Below are positions 43,206-52,244 of a stretch of DNA of 64,000 nucleotides, in pieces. The position numbers and the translations under genes are program-made. The first letter of the stretch is position 1; each line of letters opens with the position of its first letter. The notes below the pieces were generated by a model. It did not search any database. It was not told where the DNA came from and worked only from the letters and a program-made list of their open reading frames with translations. The stretch comes from an uncultured Pelagibacteraceae bacterium (lineage in GTDB: Bacteria > Pseudomonadota > Alphaproteobacteria > Pelagibacterales > Pelagibacteraceae), in contig CACGGJ010000003.1 in NCBI GenBank assembly GCA_902572515.1, forward strand, positions 1 through 64,000. Reading direction: 5' to 3'.

Positions 43206-44639
43206 ATGAGTCAAATAGATTTAAAAATAGGGCCTAAAATCAAGTCTTTTAGAAGACAGCTTGGTCTTCAAGCAAACAAATTAGCAGAAGATTTAAACAT
43301 TTCACCAAGTTATTTAAATCTTATTGAAAGTGGAAAAAGAAAAATTGATGGTGATCTACTATTAAACTTATGTGAAAGATTAAATATTCAGTTATCAGAT
43401 CTTACTTCAAAAACAGATATTAATCTTCAAAATACAATTTCTGAGATTTTAGATGATAGTTTATTTGAGGATTTAGATATTTTAGGACCTGAAGTAAAAG
43501 ATTTAGTTAGCACTAATCCAAAGATTGGAAAAGCAATTGTAAGACTTGGAGATATATTAAAAAAAAAAGATCACGAACTAATTAATAAGATAGAAAAAAT
43601 TTCTGGTAAAATTGTTGATAATAGAAAAAATTCTTTTCCAGGAGAAGTTATTTCAGACTTTTTACAAGAAAATAAAAATTACTTTCCTAAGTTGGAAGAA
43701 TTTGCAAATAAAGTATTTGATAAAATTCAAAAAAATAATCGTACAAGATACATAGCTTTATGTGAATATTTATATTCAGAATATTCAATTAATGTAAAAG
43801 ATGTTATTCCTGATGAAAACAAACCATTTTCAAAAATTTATAATAAAAATAAAAAAGAGTTATTACTTAGTGATTACAGTTCGCTAGAAACAAAAAAATT
43901 ACACGCAGCTGCACAAATTGCACAAGAAGGCGCAAATAAAGAAATTGACGACTATCTTTCTAAATTTAGTTTTCCATCTGAGGAGTCAAAAAAGTTAACT
44001 AAAGTTGCTTTACTCAATTATTGTGGAGCAGCTATTTTAATGCCTTATAAATTATTTCATTCTGAGTGTAAGAAACTTAAATATGATTTAGAGTTACTTC
44101 AAAATACTTTTGCAACATCTTTTGAACAAGTGGCTCATAGGGTAACTTGTCTTCAAGACCCAAAGCTTCCTGGAATTCCTTTTCATTTTTTAAGAGTTGA
44201 TATGGCAGGTAATATTTCTAAAAGATTTTCTTTATCAGGCATTGATATACCAAGATATGGTGGTGCTTGTCCACGATGGAATGTTTATTCTGCTTTTACT
44301 AGACCAGGGGTTATTCAAGCAGCTGTAAGTAAAATGAATAATGGTGAAAAATACGTTTGTATTGCAAGAACTGTTGAAAAAGGTATTGGACGATTTGGTC
44401 AAGCTAAAAGTGTTTTATCAATAGGACTTGGTTGTGATGCAAAATATGCAAAAGATTTTGTTTATACTGAAAACGTAAATATAAATGATAAATCGACCGA
44501 AATTCCAATTGGCGTTTCTTGCAGAACCTGTGACAGATTAGATTGTTCACAAAGAGCATTCCCCCCATTACATAAAAAATTTGATGTTGATTTAAATACA
44601 AGAGGTGTTTCGGTTTATGTCAGCGATGACAAAGCTTAA
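43206..44639 (+). CDS. XRE-family short-chain fatty-acyl transcriptional regulator (ScfR/RamB type)
   Basis: A 477-residue regulator. The helix-turn-helix of XRE type is at about residues 8-62 (LGLQANKLAEDLNISPSYLNLIESGKRKI in pieces). An IrrE-like middle domain lacks an intact HExxH zinc site. The C-terminal DUF2083 region includes FEQVAHRVTCLQDP, GGACPRWNVYSAFTRPG and CRTCDRLDCSQRAFPP. Relatives sense acyl-CoA or acetate status and control glyoxylate-shunt or methylcitrate genes. The divergent aceA and the repeat-filled promoter support that role here. Confidence 0.92.
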   Translation: MSQIDLKIGPKIKSFRRQLGLQANKLAEDLNISPSYLNLIESGKRKIDGDLLLNLCERLNIQLSDLTSKTDINLQNTISEILDDSLFEDLDILGPEVKDLVSTNPKIGKAIVRLGDILKKKDHELINKIEKISGKIVDNRKNSFPGEVISDFLQENKNYFPKLEEFANKVFDKIQKNNRTRYIALCEYLYSEYSINVKDVIPDENKPFSKIYNKNKKELLLSDYSSLETKKLHAAAQIAQEGANKEIDDYLSKFSFPSEESKKLTKVALLNYCGAAILMPYKLFHSECKKLKYDLELLQNTFATSFEQVAHRVTCLQDPKLPGIPFHFLRVDMAGNISKRFSLSGIDIPRYGGACPRWNVYSAFTRPGVIQAAVSKMNNGEKYVCIARTVEKGIGRFGQAKSVLSIGLGCDAKYAKDFVYTENVNINDKSTEIPIGVSCRTCDRLDCSQRAFPPLHKKFDVDLNTRGVSVYVSDDKA

Positions 44640-44641
44640 TT

Positions 44642-44806
44642 ATGATTAAATATATACTGCCAGCTGTAATTATTTTTTTAATAGTATTGTTTTGGGAAAA
44701 AATTACTGAGTTCGTAGAAAAAAAATTCAATATTAAGCTTAATTATATTATTGTTAGCTCCATTATTGCTGCAATAGCAGTTATCCTTTTACTCCTAAAT
44801 TACTAG
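44642..44806 (+). CDS. small membrane protein, two hydrophobic segments
   Basis: A 54-residue open frame from ATG 44642 to TAG 44806. It has two hydrophobic helices (about residues 4-18 and 34-53) separated by a charged, amphipathic linker (EKITEFVEKKFNIK). It starts 2 bp after the regulator stop and ends 5 bp before the GNAT gene, so it fills the gap exactly and is probably co-transcribed. The function is unknown. Confidence 0.65.
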   Translation: MIKYILPAVIIFLIVLFWEKITEFVEKKFNIKLNYIIVSSIIAAIAVILLLLNY

Positions 44807-44811
44807 GATTC

Positions 44812-45081
44812 ATGAACAGTCTAGAAGTTTCAAATTTTAAAATTGAAGAAACTGAGGGAGTTTTTACCTTTAAAAATGAAAATACAACAATAGGCTTTGT
44901 TAGATTTAATGAAAAAGGTGAGGTAGAGTATATTTTTGTTAATCCAATTTTTAGAAAACAAGGGTTAGCAACTAAACTATTACAATTAGTAAAACAAAGA
45001 ACCGGAAAAGAAATAATACTTCAGGAACCAATTAGCCCTTTAGGATTGAAATTATTAAAATCATTAAATAAATGGAAATAA
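44812..45081 (+). CDS. small GNAT-fold N-acetyltransferase
   Basis: An 89-residue protein shorter than a full GNAT domain. It has the central pattern VEYIFVNPIFRKQGLATKLLQLVKQRTGK near residues 42-70, in which the strand plus R/QxxGxA acetyl-CoA loop is recognisable, followed by LGLKLLKSLNKW. It resembles the YidJ/GCN5-related short N-acetyltransferases. The gene overlaps the TauE/SafE gene by 10 bp, so they are coupled. The substrate is unknown. Confidence 0.72.
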   Translation: MNSLEVSNFKIEETEGVFTFKNENTTIGFVRFNEKGEVEYIFVNPIFRKQGLATKLLQLVKQRTGKEIILQEPISPLGLKLLKSLNKWK

Positions 45082-45818
45082 ACTTATTATTTTTTTTTAC
45101 AGTTGTTCCAGCCATAATTTTATACGGAATTGCAAAATCAGGCCTAGGTGGATCCATGACTTTAATTTCAGTTCCCCTAATGACTATAGTGATGCCACTA
45201 AATCAAGCTTTAGGAATTATTTTACCAATTTTAATATTTTCAGATTTTATTGCTGTTTATAAATATAGAAAAGAATTTGATTTAGGAACTTTGAAATTAA
45301 TGGTTCCATTTGCAGCTATCGGTATAATCATTGGATCTTTAACTTTTTCATATTTTTCAGAAGATTTGTTAAAATTTATAATTGGAGTAATGGGTTTCTT
45401 ATTTGCGGGTCATTATTTCTTTTTTAAAAAAGACAAAGAAAAAAAATCAGAGAAAAATTTTTTAAAAGGTGGAACATGTTCAGTGGTTGCAGGTTTTACA
45501 AGTTTTTGTGTCCATGCTGGAGGAACCCCAACCAGTCTTTACTTACTTCCACTTAGAATGAAAAAAGAAATCTATGTTGGAACAAGAATATTTTTTTTCA
45601 CTTTTGTGAATTTAATTAAACTTCCTTTGTATATTAATTTGTCTATGACAAATTTAGAATCTTTTAAACAGTCAGCAATATTATTTCCAGTTGCGTTATT
45701 AGGAATATTGATTGGATATAAATTACTTAAAATTATTGAAGAAAAATTATTTTATAATTTTATATATGCTCTAATTTTCTTAACTAGTTCAAAGCTTTTA
45801 TATGATTATCTAATATGA
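45072..45818 (+). CDS. TauE/SafE family membrane permease (sulfite/sulfonate exporter type)
   Basis: A 248-residue inner-membrane protein with about eight hydrophobic segments. Repeated GLGGSMTLISVPLMTIVMPLNQALGIILPILIFSDF near the start and CVHAGGTPTSLYLLPLRM in the second half fit the two-fold TauE/SafE repeat. The family exports sulfite, sulfoacetate or other organosulfur compounds. It lies downstream of a GNAT gene and not next to sulfur genes, so the substrate is open. Confidence 0.85.
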   Translation: MEINLLFFFTVVPAIILYGIAKSGLGGSMTLISVPLMTIVMPLNQALGIILPILIFSDFIAVYKYRKEFDLGTLKLMVPFAAIGIIIGSLTFSYFSEDLLKFIIGVMGFLFAGHYFFFKKDKEKKSEKNFLKGGTCSVVAGFTSFCVHAGGTPTSLYLLPLRMKKEIYVGTRIFFFTFVNLIKLPLYINLSMTNLESFKQSAILFPVALLGILIGYKLLKIIEEKLFYNFIYALIFLTSSKLLYDYLI

Positions 45819-45868
45819 TTTTTTTACACATACTAAATTTTAAATAAATGTTTAAATTTATTTAAATT

Positions 45869-46423
45869 ATGAAAAAAAAATTTAATCCAAGAATTAAAGC
45901 TAGATTAAGAAAAAATCGACAAGTTTTAAGTAAAAATATCGACAACTTTTTTGGTTGGGTTAAAGGTGCAAAACTTGTTGAGCTAAAAGAATGTAATACA
46001 GATGAAGATCCTGTAAGACCGGAGTTAGATAATAAGTTTAGAACGGGATATGGAAGAAAAATTTTTGGAGTTGAATACAAAGGAGAAATTCATGCGGTTA
46101 TGTGTTTTGCTTACACAAATGAAATTCCAAAAAGTGTTGAAGAGTTAGAAAAACTTAGCACTGACGCATTTCTACAAACAGCAATGAGAGATCAGGCTGG
46201 TGGTCAAATAGCAATTGCTTACACCGTATGGTCTAAAAAAAAGGGTGGAGGAAAATTAATAGTAAAAGAAGTATTCAAAAAAATAAAAAAATCTAATCAT
46301 TTAAATAGATTGGTAACTCTTTCACCTCTAACAGAAATGGCAACTAATTTTCATGAGAGAAATGGAGCTAAATTAATTCAAATTAATGAAACTACACAAA
46401 ATTTTGAATATAAAGTTCTGTAA
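45869..46423 (+). CDS. putative GNAT-like acetyltransferase
   Basis: A 184-residue basic protein. An N-terminal part rich in lysine and arginine precedes a region that looks like a divergent GNAT fold: QIAIAYTVWSKKKGGGKLIVKEVFKKIKKS near residues 111-140 (beta strand then GxGK-type loop and helix) and ATNFHERNGAKLIQINE near 160-176, which resembles GNAT motif B. Similar proteins occur in phages, but there is no phage context here. The identification is tentative. It starts 50 bp after the TauE gene. Confidence 0.55.
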   Translation: MKKKFNPRIKARLRKNRQVLSKNIDNFFGWVKGAKLVELKECNTDEDPVRPELDNKFRTGYGRKIFGVEYKGEIHAVMCFAYTNEIPKSVEELEKLSTDAFLQTAMRDQAGGQIAIAYTVWSKKKGGGKLIVKEVFKKIKKSNHLNRLVTLSPLTEMATNFHERNGAKLIQINETTQNFEYKVL

Positions 46424-46425
46424 CA

Positions 46426-46992
46426 ATGAAAATTATTAAACTTTATTTTATAGTATTTTGTACTTTATTTATTTTACCTTATTCTACAGTTATGGCTTAC
46501 GAAGAAGCAAATTATGAAGTTATCTCTAAAAATGATGTTTATGAGATTAGAAAATATTCTGATCGTTTAGCGGTGGAAACAATGACATCTGGAATAGATA
46601 GTAATTTTAGAAAATTGTTTAATTACATTTCAGGCAGAAATGATACTCAAGAGAAAATTAAAATGACAACTCCAGTTACCCAAGTTGAGAAAAATGGAAA
46701 TATGAGTATGCAATTTTATTTACCATCTAAATTTAACTCAGAAAATGTACCAAATCCAAGCAGGGAAGACGTTAAAATAGTTAATATCGAAGGAGGATAC
46801 TACGCGGTGCTAAGATATTCTGGACGAGCATCAGATGGAAACTTTCTTAAGCATAAAGAAATTTTAGAAAAAGAGTTACAAAAAAATAATATATCAATTA
46901 TAAGCCCACCCATTAGAGCAACCTATGATAGTCCATTTACCCTTCCAATAAATAGAAGAAACGAGGCTATGTTTAAAGTTGAATTTAATTGA
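46426..46992 (+). CDS. SOUL family heme-binding protein, secreted
   Basis: A 188-residue protein with a signal peptide of about 24 residues (MKIIKLYFIVFCTLFILPYS then TVMA). It is followed by the SOUL/HBP domain: YEEANYEVISKNDVYEIRKYSDRLAVET, NDTQEKIKMTTPVTQ, MQFYLPSKF and the C-terminal ATYDSPFTLPINRRNEAMFKV. SOUL proteins bind heme or tetrapyrroles. The periplasmic location implied by the signal peptide is usual for bacterial members. It begins 2 bp after the GNAT-like gene and overlaps the carbonic-anhydrase-like gene. Confidence 0.9.
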   Translation: MKIIKLYFIVFCTLFILPYSTVMAYEEANYEVISKNDVYEIRKYSDRLAVETMTSGIDSNFRKLFNYISGRNDTQEKIKMTTPVTQVEKNGNMSMQFYLPSKFNSENVPNPSREDVKIVNIEGGYYAVLRYSGRASDGNFLKHKEILEKELQKNNISIISPPIRATYDSPFTLPINRRNEAMFKVEFN

Positions 46993-47405
46993 TGAAATTA
47001 AAATTTAAAGCAATGGTGTTATCTTGTATGGATCCAAGATTTCAACATTTAGTCCATAATCATTTAAAGAAAAAAAAATTAACAGGAAAATATAGTGCAT
47101 TCACAATTGCAGGTGCAGCTATTGGTGTTACACATAATAAATTCAAAAAATGGCATAAAACGTTTTATGATAATTTAGGAACCTCTATTCAATTGCATAA
47201 AATAGAAAAATTAATTGTCATTAATCATAAAGATTGTGGTGCTGCCAAAATTGCAAATGGAAAAAAACAATTTAGCCTAGCAAACGAAAAAAAAATTCAT
47301 AAAGATTCGTTCTTGAAAATTAAAAAACAAATAAAAAAAAGATTTCCAAAATTGAGAGTAGAATTAAATTTAATTTCTTTGGACAGTAAAATTACTAAAT
47401 TCTAA
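46992..47405 (+). CDS. beta-carbonic-anhydrase-like protein, short form
   Basis: A 137-residue protein with the zinc-site pattern of beta-carbonic anhydrases. Cys12-x-Asp14-x-Arg16 (SCMDPR) and His79-x-x-Cys82 (NHKDCGAAK) are placed as in the family, with FTIAGAAIG between them (the family AGN segment reads AGA). It is 60-80 residues shorter than usual enzymes, lacking the N-terminal helices. The ATG at 46992 overlaps the SOUL stop (TGATG). It may be a reduced carbonic anhydrase or a zinc protein of other function. It converges with the large permease gene without a gap. Confidence 0.75.
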   Translation: MKLKFKAMVLSCMDPRFQHLVHNHLKKKKLTGKYSAFTIAGAAIGVTHNKFKKWHKTFYDNLGTSIQLHKIEKLIVINHKDCGAAKIANGKKQFSLANEKKIHKDSFLKIKKQIKKRFPKLRVELNLISLDSKITKF

Positions 47406-49940
47406 TTATTGATTTCTTATTAGAGGATAAACTTTAGGATTTAGATATTTTAAGTTTGTTAGTAATATTAAAATTAAAGTAACAAAGCCAATTAAAAATC
47501 CTAAATAAATTAAAATTTTAAAGTCAAACATCCATACTAGCTCAAAAATATTTTCCATAATAAATTTTGAACCAATCACTGCAAAAAATATTGCAATTAA
47601 AATTACAGATTTAAAAATAATAATGAACTCAATTAGCGATGAAAAAACAATTTGTTTTTTTGAAAAACCTAAAATTTTAAAGACTAAATTTTGATATTCT
47701 TTAACTTTTCCTTGAACCATAATTGCGCTCGAAATTACGATTAACCCTATTACAATAGTAACCGCTGAAATTAAAGTAACTGCAATAAATATTTTATTTA
47801 AAACAGCTGTAACTTTAGATAAATAATCTGCAATTTTTATCATTGATAAACTAGGCATGATTTCAAGCATTTCAGTTTCATCAAATTTATTTGATTTAAA
47901 TTTTGCAGTAGCTAAATATTCATGAGGTATGTTTTTTGCAAATTGAGGATTAAATAACATTGCAAAATTGATGCTTAAATCACGATAATCTACTTCTCTA
48001 AAATTAATGACCTCTCCTTCAATTTCACGCCCATAAACATTTAAAGTGAAAATATCACCTAACTGGATGTTTAAATCTTTAGCAACTTTTGCATCTAGAG
48101 ATATTTGAAGTTGATTAGGGTTTGATAAATCCCACCATTCACCCTCTAAAATTGGATTATCTTTGGGTATATTTTCTACCCAAGAAGATCTTCGTTCACT
48201 ACCAATTACCCAGTAACTATCATTGTCGGGTTTTATATAAGCGTTTGGATCAACACCATTAATTTTTACAATTCCAGAGGATACCATTGGTACAATTTCA
48301 ATAGATGCATTTGGATCCATATTTAAAATTCCTTGCTCAAATTTCTCTTTTTCTCCTTTTTGAATTCCGACAAAGAAATAATCGGGTGCAATATCAGGAA
48401 TAGATTTAGCAATTTCTCTTTGAAAATTTGTACCAACTAAAGCCAATGTTAATAACAAAGTAACCCCTAAGCCAAGAGACATAACTGTAATAGGAGTTAT
48501 ACTTTTTGTTTGGGTAATATTTTTTATTGAAATTTTTAAAGAAATTATTGGACTAGATTTAAATTTTTTTAGAAAAAAAATGATTAATTTTGAAAGTAAG
48601 AAAAACACAATTAAACAAACAAAAAAAGCAGCAAAGTAACCCAAGCTATAAGAAGGTTGTTCAGATCCAATAGTGAATAATAAAATTAAGATAGATAATA
48701 AAATAAAACTTAGAACAACTGATCTCTTTGAATAATAAAATTGAAGGTTTTGAAATACGTTTCTAAATAAATTAGACGCTTTTACTTGATCAATAGAACT
48801 GATTGTTGGAATAGAAAAAATTACCAGAACCAATAATCCCACTAAAAATATTTTTAAAAAATTAAGTAATGAAAATACTGGATAAACATTCAGTCCTAAT
48901 CCATCAGATAGATATTTGTCTGCTATCGGTACAATTAAAAAACTCGATCCATAAGCAACAACAGTGATAATAAATAAAAGTATAAATAACTGCAGATAAT
49001 ATAGTGTTTTAATATTGCCTGAATAAAAACCAACTGCTTTTCGTACTGCTATCGACATGTTATTTTGATTAATAAAAGAAAGCAAAGTATTTGCTATTCC
49101 AATACCCGCTATTAACATTGCACTGATAGATACAAGAGATAAAAATTGAGAAAAATTATTAATAATTCTTTTTATTCCACTTGCAGAATTCTCTGGATGT
49201 CTAAGTTTTACTTTTTGATCGTCTTTAAATATTTCTTCAATTCGTTGTTCGATTTCTTCTGGTTTATCATTTTCATTAAATTTAACTTTGTATTCATAGT
49301 TTAAAAAGCTTCCAATTCCGTTTAGTTTTAAAATTTCTAAAGTTTGTTTTCCTGCTAAAGCCCAATCGCCAAATGCAACAAATCCACTTACATCTGGTAC
49401 TGATTTAATAATTCCAATTACTTTAAAATTTTGATCTTGGACTTTTACTAATTCATTAATTTTAATATTCAGCGTTTTTGATAAACTTTCATTGATCAGG
49501 ATAGTGTTAGGTTCTTTTTGCATTCTTTCATAAGCACCAATAGGCTCATACACAACATTTCCATACAAAGGATATTTTTCATCTACAGTTTTAATTCTAG
49601 TAAATAATGATTTATTTTTTTCTCTGCCAATAGTTGAAAGCATAGTGCTGAACTCAATCATTTGAGAGACAGTTGCAAATTCTTTTACTTTGTTAACTAA
49701 ATCTAAATTTCCTTTATTACGATTGTAATCAATCTCTAAATCTCCACCCAAAAGAGCTTTGGCATTATCATTTAGTTCTTTTTTAAGACTATCTTCAATT
49801 GTGAAAATAGCACTTAAGATAAATAAACTTATAAAGAGTGTAATAATGATACTGGAAATTTTATGATAATTTCTGCTTAAGTCTTTTAAAGCGTATTTAA
49901 ATATCAAACTAAATTCTGAAGGATTATTTAATTTTTCCAT
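47406..49940 (-). CDS. ybbP: FtsX-like ABC transporter permease (YbbP type)
   Basis: An 844-residue inner-membrane protein with two halves, each with FtsX-like segments. There is an N-terminal membrane anchor, a large periplasmic region (about 50-250), three membrane helices near 265-365, two further helices near 400-455, a second periplasmic domain near 505-690 and three C-terminal helices. It overlaps the ATPase gene by 17 bp. In Escherichia coli ybbA-ybbP lies divergent to tesA, and exactly that order is kept here. The cargo is not established. It is likely a mechanotransmission or lipid-related export system. Confidence 0.9.
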   Translation of the reverse strand: MEKLNNPSEFSLIFKYALKDLSRNYHKISSIIITLFISLFILSAIFTIEDSLKKELNDNAKALLGGDLEIDYNRNKGNLDLVNKVKEFATVSQMIEFSTMLSTIGREKNKSLFTRIKTVDEKYPLYGNVVYEPIGAYERMQKEPNTILINESLSKTLNIKINELVKVQDQNFKVIGIIKSVPDVSGFVAFGDWALAGKQTLEILKLNGIGSFLNYEYKVKFNENDKPEEIEQRIEEIFKDDQKVKLRHPENSASGIKRIINNFSQFLSLVSISAMLIAGIGIANTLLSFINQNNMSIAVRKAVGFYSGNIKTLYYLQLFILLFIITVVAYGSSFLIVPIADKYLSDGLGLNVYPVFSLLNFLKIFLVGLLVLVIFSIPTISSIDQVKASNLFRNVFQNLQFYYSKRSVVLSFILLSILILLFTIGSEQPSYSLGYFAAFFVCLIVFFLLSKLIIFFLKKFKSSPIISLKISIKNITQTKSITPITVMSLGLGVTLLLTLALVGTNFQREIAKSIPDIAPDYFFVGIQKGEKEKFEQGILNMDPNASIEIVPMVSSGIVKINGVDPNAYIKPDNDSYWVIGSERRSSWVENIPKDNPILEGEWWDLSNPNQLQISLDAKVAKDLNIQLGDIFTLNVYGREIEGEVINFREVDYRDLSINFAMLFNPQFAKNIPHEYLATAKFKSNKFDETEMLEIMPSLSMIKIADYLSKVTAVLNKIFIAVTLISAVTIVIGLIVISSAIMVQGKVKEYQNLVFKILGFSKKQIVFSSLIEFIIIFKSVILIAIFFAVIGSKFIMENIFELVWMFDFKILIYLGFLIGFVTLILILLTNLKYLNPKVYPLIRNQ

Positions 49941-50589
49941 CTTTAATTTTTATTTTTCTTTTAGCCCTGTCAGCAAGTTTGGGGTCATGGGTTACCATGA
50001 TTAAAGACGAACCTTCCTCTTTGACATACTTAAATAAGATATTTGCAATCATGATAGAATTTTCAGTATCTAGGTTTCCTGTTGGTTCATCAGCTAAGAT
50101 TAATTCAGGCTTCATTGCAATTGCTCTAGCGATAGCTACTCTTTGTTGTTCACCACCTGATAATTGACTTGGTAGATTATTAAAACGATGTTTCAAACCA
50201 AAACGATCTAATAAAATTTTTGCTTCTTTTTCTGGATTTTTAAAGTTATTTAGTTCAAGCGTTAAAGCAACATTTTCAACCGCTGTGTAATTAGGAATTA
50301 AATAAAACGACTGAAAAATTATTCCAATATTTTTCTTTCTTATCTCAGATACCTCATCCTCACTCATACCTGTTATTTCTTGATTATTAATAATTATTTT
50401 ACCAGAAGTTGGTTTTTCCAAACCTCCAATTAACATTATTAAACTTGTTTTCCCTGAGCCACTTTCTCCAACCACTGAAACAGTTTCTTTTTTCTTAATA
50501 TTTAAATCAATATTCTTTAAAACACTGATACTATCTTTATCAGTTTGGTATTTGAGATTAATTTTTTTTAATTTAAGAAGAGCACTCAT
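49924..50589 (-). CDS. ybbA: ABC transporter ATP-binding protein (YbbA/LolD type)
   Basis: A 221-residue ATPase. Walker A GESGSGKTS is near residues 40-48, signature LSGGEQQRV near 144-152, Walker B LILADEPTGNLD near 163-174 and switch histidine in MVTHDPKLADRA near 198-209. These are typical of LolD/MacB/YbbA. I chose the ATG at 50589 (MSALLKLKKIN). Its reverse start shares the CATG tetranucleotide with the tesA start. An extension to 50637 would lie inside tesA. It drives the YbbP-type permease encoded downstream. Confidence 0.93.
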   Translation of the reverse strand: MSALLKLKKINLKYQTDKDSISVLKNIDLNIKKKETVSVVGESGSGKTSLIMLIGGLEKPTSGKIIINNQEITGMSEDEVSEIRKKNIGIIFQSFYLIPNYTAVENVALTLELNNFKNPEKEAKILLDRFGLKHRFNNLPSQLSGGEQQRVAIARAIAMKPELILADEPTGNLDTENSIMIANILFKYVKEEGSSLIMVTHDPKLADRAKRKIKIKDGKIK

Positions 50590-51199
50590 GAATAAAACTA
50601 TATTTATAAAAATTTTGATAATCTTTCTAGTGCACATAAATGCAAGTGCAATAGAAAAGGTAGTTTTATTTGGTGATAGTTTGATGGCTGGTTATGGATT
50701 ACCTAAAGAACATCATTTATCAATAGTTTTAGAAAACAATCTTAAGCAAGCTGGTTTAAACATTAAAGTCATTAATGGAAGTGTCTCTGGAAGCACGTCA
50801 TCAGGTGGATTGAATAGAGTTGATTGGAGTTTATCAGAGCCAGGTATTGATTTAATTATTTTAGGATTAGGAGCCAATGATATGCTCAGAGGAATTCTGC
50901 CAGAAGAAACAGAAAGAAATTTAGAACAAATAATAAAAGTTACTCTGAATAAAAAAATTAAAATTATTTTAGCTGGAATGGTGGCGCCAGATACTCATGG
51001 AGAAAAATATAAGAAAGAATTTGATGCTATTTATCCAAAGTTATCAAAAAAATATAATTTAGCATTAATCCCATTTCTTCTTGAAGGTGTGGCACTTAAT
51101 CCAAGTTTGAATCAACAAGACGGTATACATCCCAACAAAGATGGAACAATTAAAGTAAGTGAAACAATAAAAAAAAGTATTATTAATATAATTAATTAA
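50588..51199 (+). CDS. tesA: SGNH-family lysophospholipase/thioesterase (TesA)
   Basis: A 203-residue hydrolase. A signal peptide of about 21 residues (ending INASA) precedes block I VLFGDSLMAGYG with the nucleophile Ser31, then block III LGLGANDML and the C-terminal DGIHPNKDG with the Asp/His pair. TesA hydrolyses acyl-thioesters and lysophospholipids in the periplasm. The ATG at 50588 overlaps the start of the divergent ybbA in CATG. The tesA/ybbA/ybbP order is conserved in many proteobacteria and supports all three assignments. Confidence 0.92.
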   Translation: MNKTIFIKILIIFLVHINASAIEKVVLFGDSLMAGYGLPKEHHLSIVLENNLKQAGLNIKVINGSVSGSTSSGGLNRVDWSLSEPGIDLIILGLGANDMLRGILPEETERNLEQIIKVTLNKKIKIILAGMVAPDTHGEKYKKEFDAIYPKLSKKYNLALIPFLLEGVALNPSLNQQDGIHPNKDGTIKVSETIKKSIINIIN

Positions 51200-51655
51200 A
51201 TGAAAATCTTTCTATCAATATTTAGCTTATTATTTTGCCTTAGTTTTGCTCAAGCTCAAAATACAAACATTACTTTAAATTCTGATTTAAACTTAAATTG
51301 TAAATTTGAAAAAGTAATTTTAAAAAATCCAGACCATAACTTTGAGTCTTTCACAAAAGATCAAATTAAAAGAAAAGATATCAATAAGTTAATAATTGAG
51401 TCTAAAACACCAGACGTTCTAAATGTTAAAAATTTATCAGAATTTTTTAATAAAATTGATTTAGAGGTTAAAATTTCTAATAAGGATATATTTTTAATTC
51501 AAGCATTCGATAAAGAGAGGAATTATTCTGAGTCTGCAGTCTATACTAGAAAAACAGGTGAACTTATTCACGAAATCACAACCAATATAAAACAAGAGGA
51601 AAAAGAAAAAGATATTTCTTTTTATAGTTGTAAAAATAACAACAAAGACACTTAA
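51200..51655 (+). CDS. secreted protein of unknown function
   Basis: A 151-residue protein. A signal peptide (MKIFLSIFSLLFCLSFAQA) is followed by a lysine- and asparagine-rich domain, with cysteines at about 34 and 146 that could form a disulfide. No repeats or membrane segment are seen after the signal. It begins directly after the tesA stop (TAA then ATG), so it is co-transcribed. I do not recognise the family. Confidence 0.72.
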   Translation: MKIFLSIFSLLFCLSFAQAQNTNITLNSDLNLNCKFEKVILKNPDHNFESFTKDQIKRKDINKLIIESKTPDVLNVKNLSEFFNKIDLEVKISNKDIFLIQAFDKERNYSESAVYTRKTGELIHEITTNIKQEEKEKDISFYSCKNNNKDT

Positions 51656-51695
51656 GACCAAAGACTCTAATTCTTATATTTGATAATATTTAAAT

Positions 51696-52244
51696 ATGAA
51701 AAAGTTATTCCTAGTAATTTTGGTTTATTTATTTTCACAGGTTAGCTCTTTAGCAAATGAAAGAGATACTAGACTGAACCAATTGTTTAATGAGTTAAAA
51801 GCAAATAAATCGAAAGTAGCTTTTATAATAGAACAAGAAATCTGGGTTTTATGGAGCACTCATCCAACAGATGAAAAACTTACTGCAAGATTAGAAGAGG
51901 GCTCTCAATTAGTGAGAGATCAAAACTATATAAAAGCAAAAGATATTTTTACTGAAGTTATTAATCTTGATCAAAATTGGGCTGAGGCTTGGAATAAAAG
52001 GGCAACTGTACTTTATATGCTAGGAGAATTTCAAAAGTCACAAGATGATATAGATCAAGTATTAGCCTTAGAACAAAGACACTTTGGAGCTTTAGCGGGA
52101 CAAGGTTTAGTAAATATTCAACTTAAGAATTATGAAAAAGCGATTAGAAGTTACGAACAAGCACAAGAAATTTATCCTGCTATGAGATCACCAAAAATAA
52201 TGATTAAGCAAATAGAAGAATTAATGAAACAGCAAACAATATAA
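51696..52244 (+). CDS. secreted tetratricopeptide-repeat protein
   Basis: A 182-residue protein. A signal peptide (about residues 1-20) precedes a helical region with three TPR-like units near 67-168: QLVRDQNYIKAKDIFTEVINLDQNWAEAWNKRATVLYMLGEFQKS and similar, in which the W-LG-Y-A-F-A-P pattern is visible. It probably mediates protein contacts in the periplasm. Its stop overlaps the ATG of the SRAP gene (TAATG). Confidence 0.85.
   Translation: MKKLFLVILVYLFSQVSSLANERDTRLNQLFNELKANKSKVAFIIEQEIWVLWSTHPTDEKLTARLEEGSQLVRDQNYIKAKDIFTEVINLDQNWAEAWNKRATVLYMLGEFQKSQDDIDQVLALEQRHFGALAGQGLVNIQLKNYEKAIRSYEQAQEIYPAMRSPKIMIKQIEELMKQQTI

Noticed and set aside
45823-45866. AT-only palindrome around TTTAAATAAATG ... 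ATTTATTTAAA as a terminator or operator
   Set aside because: It consists only of A and T and can arise by chance at this base composition; no T-tail or gene arrangement supports a role.
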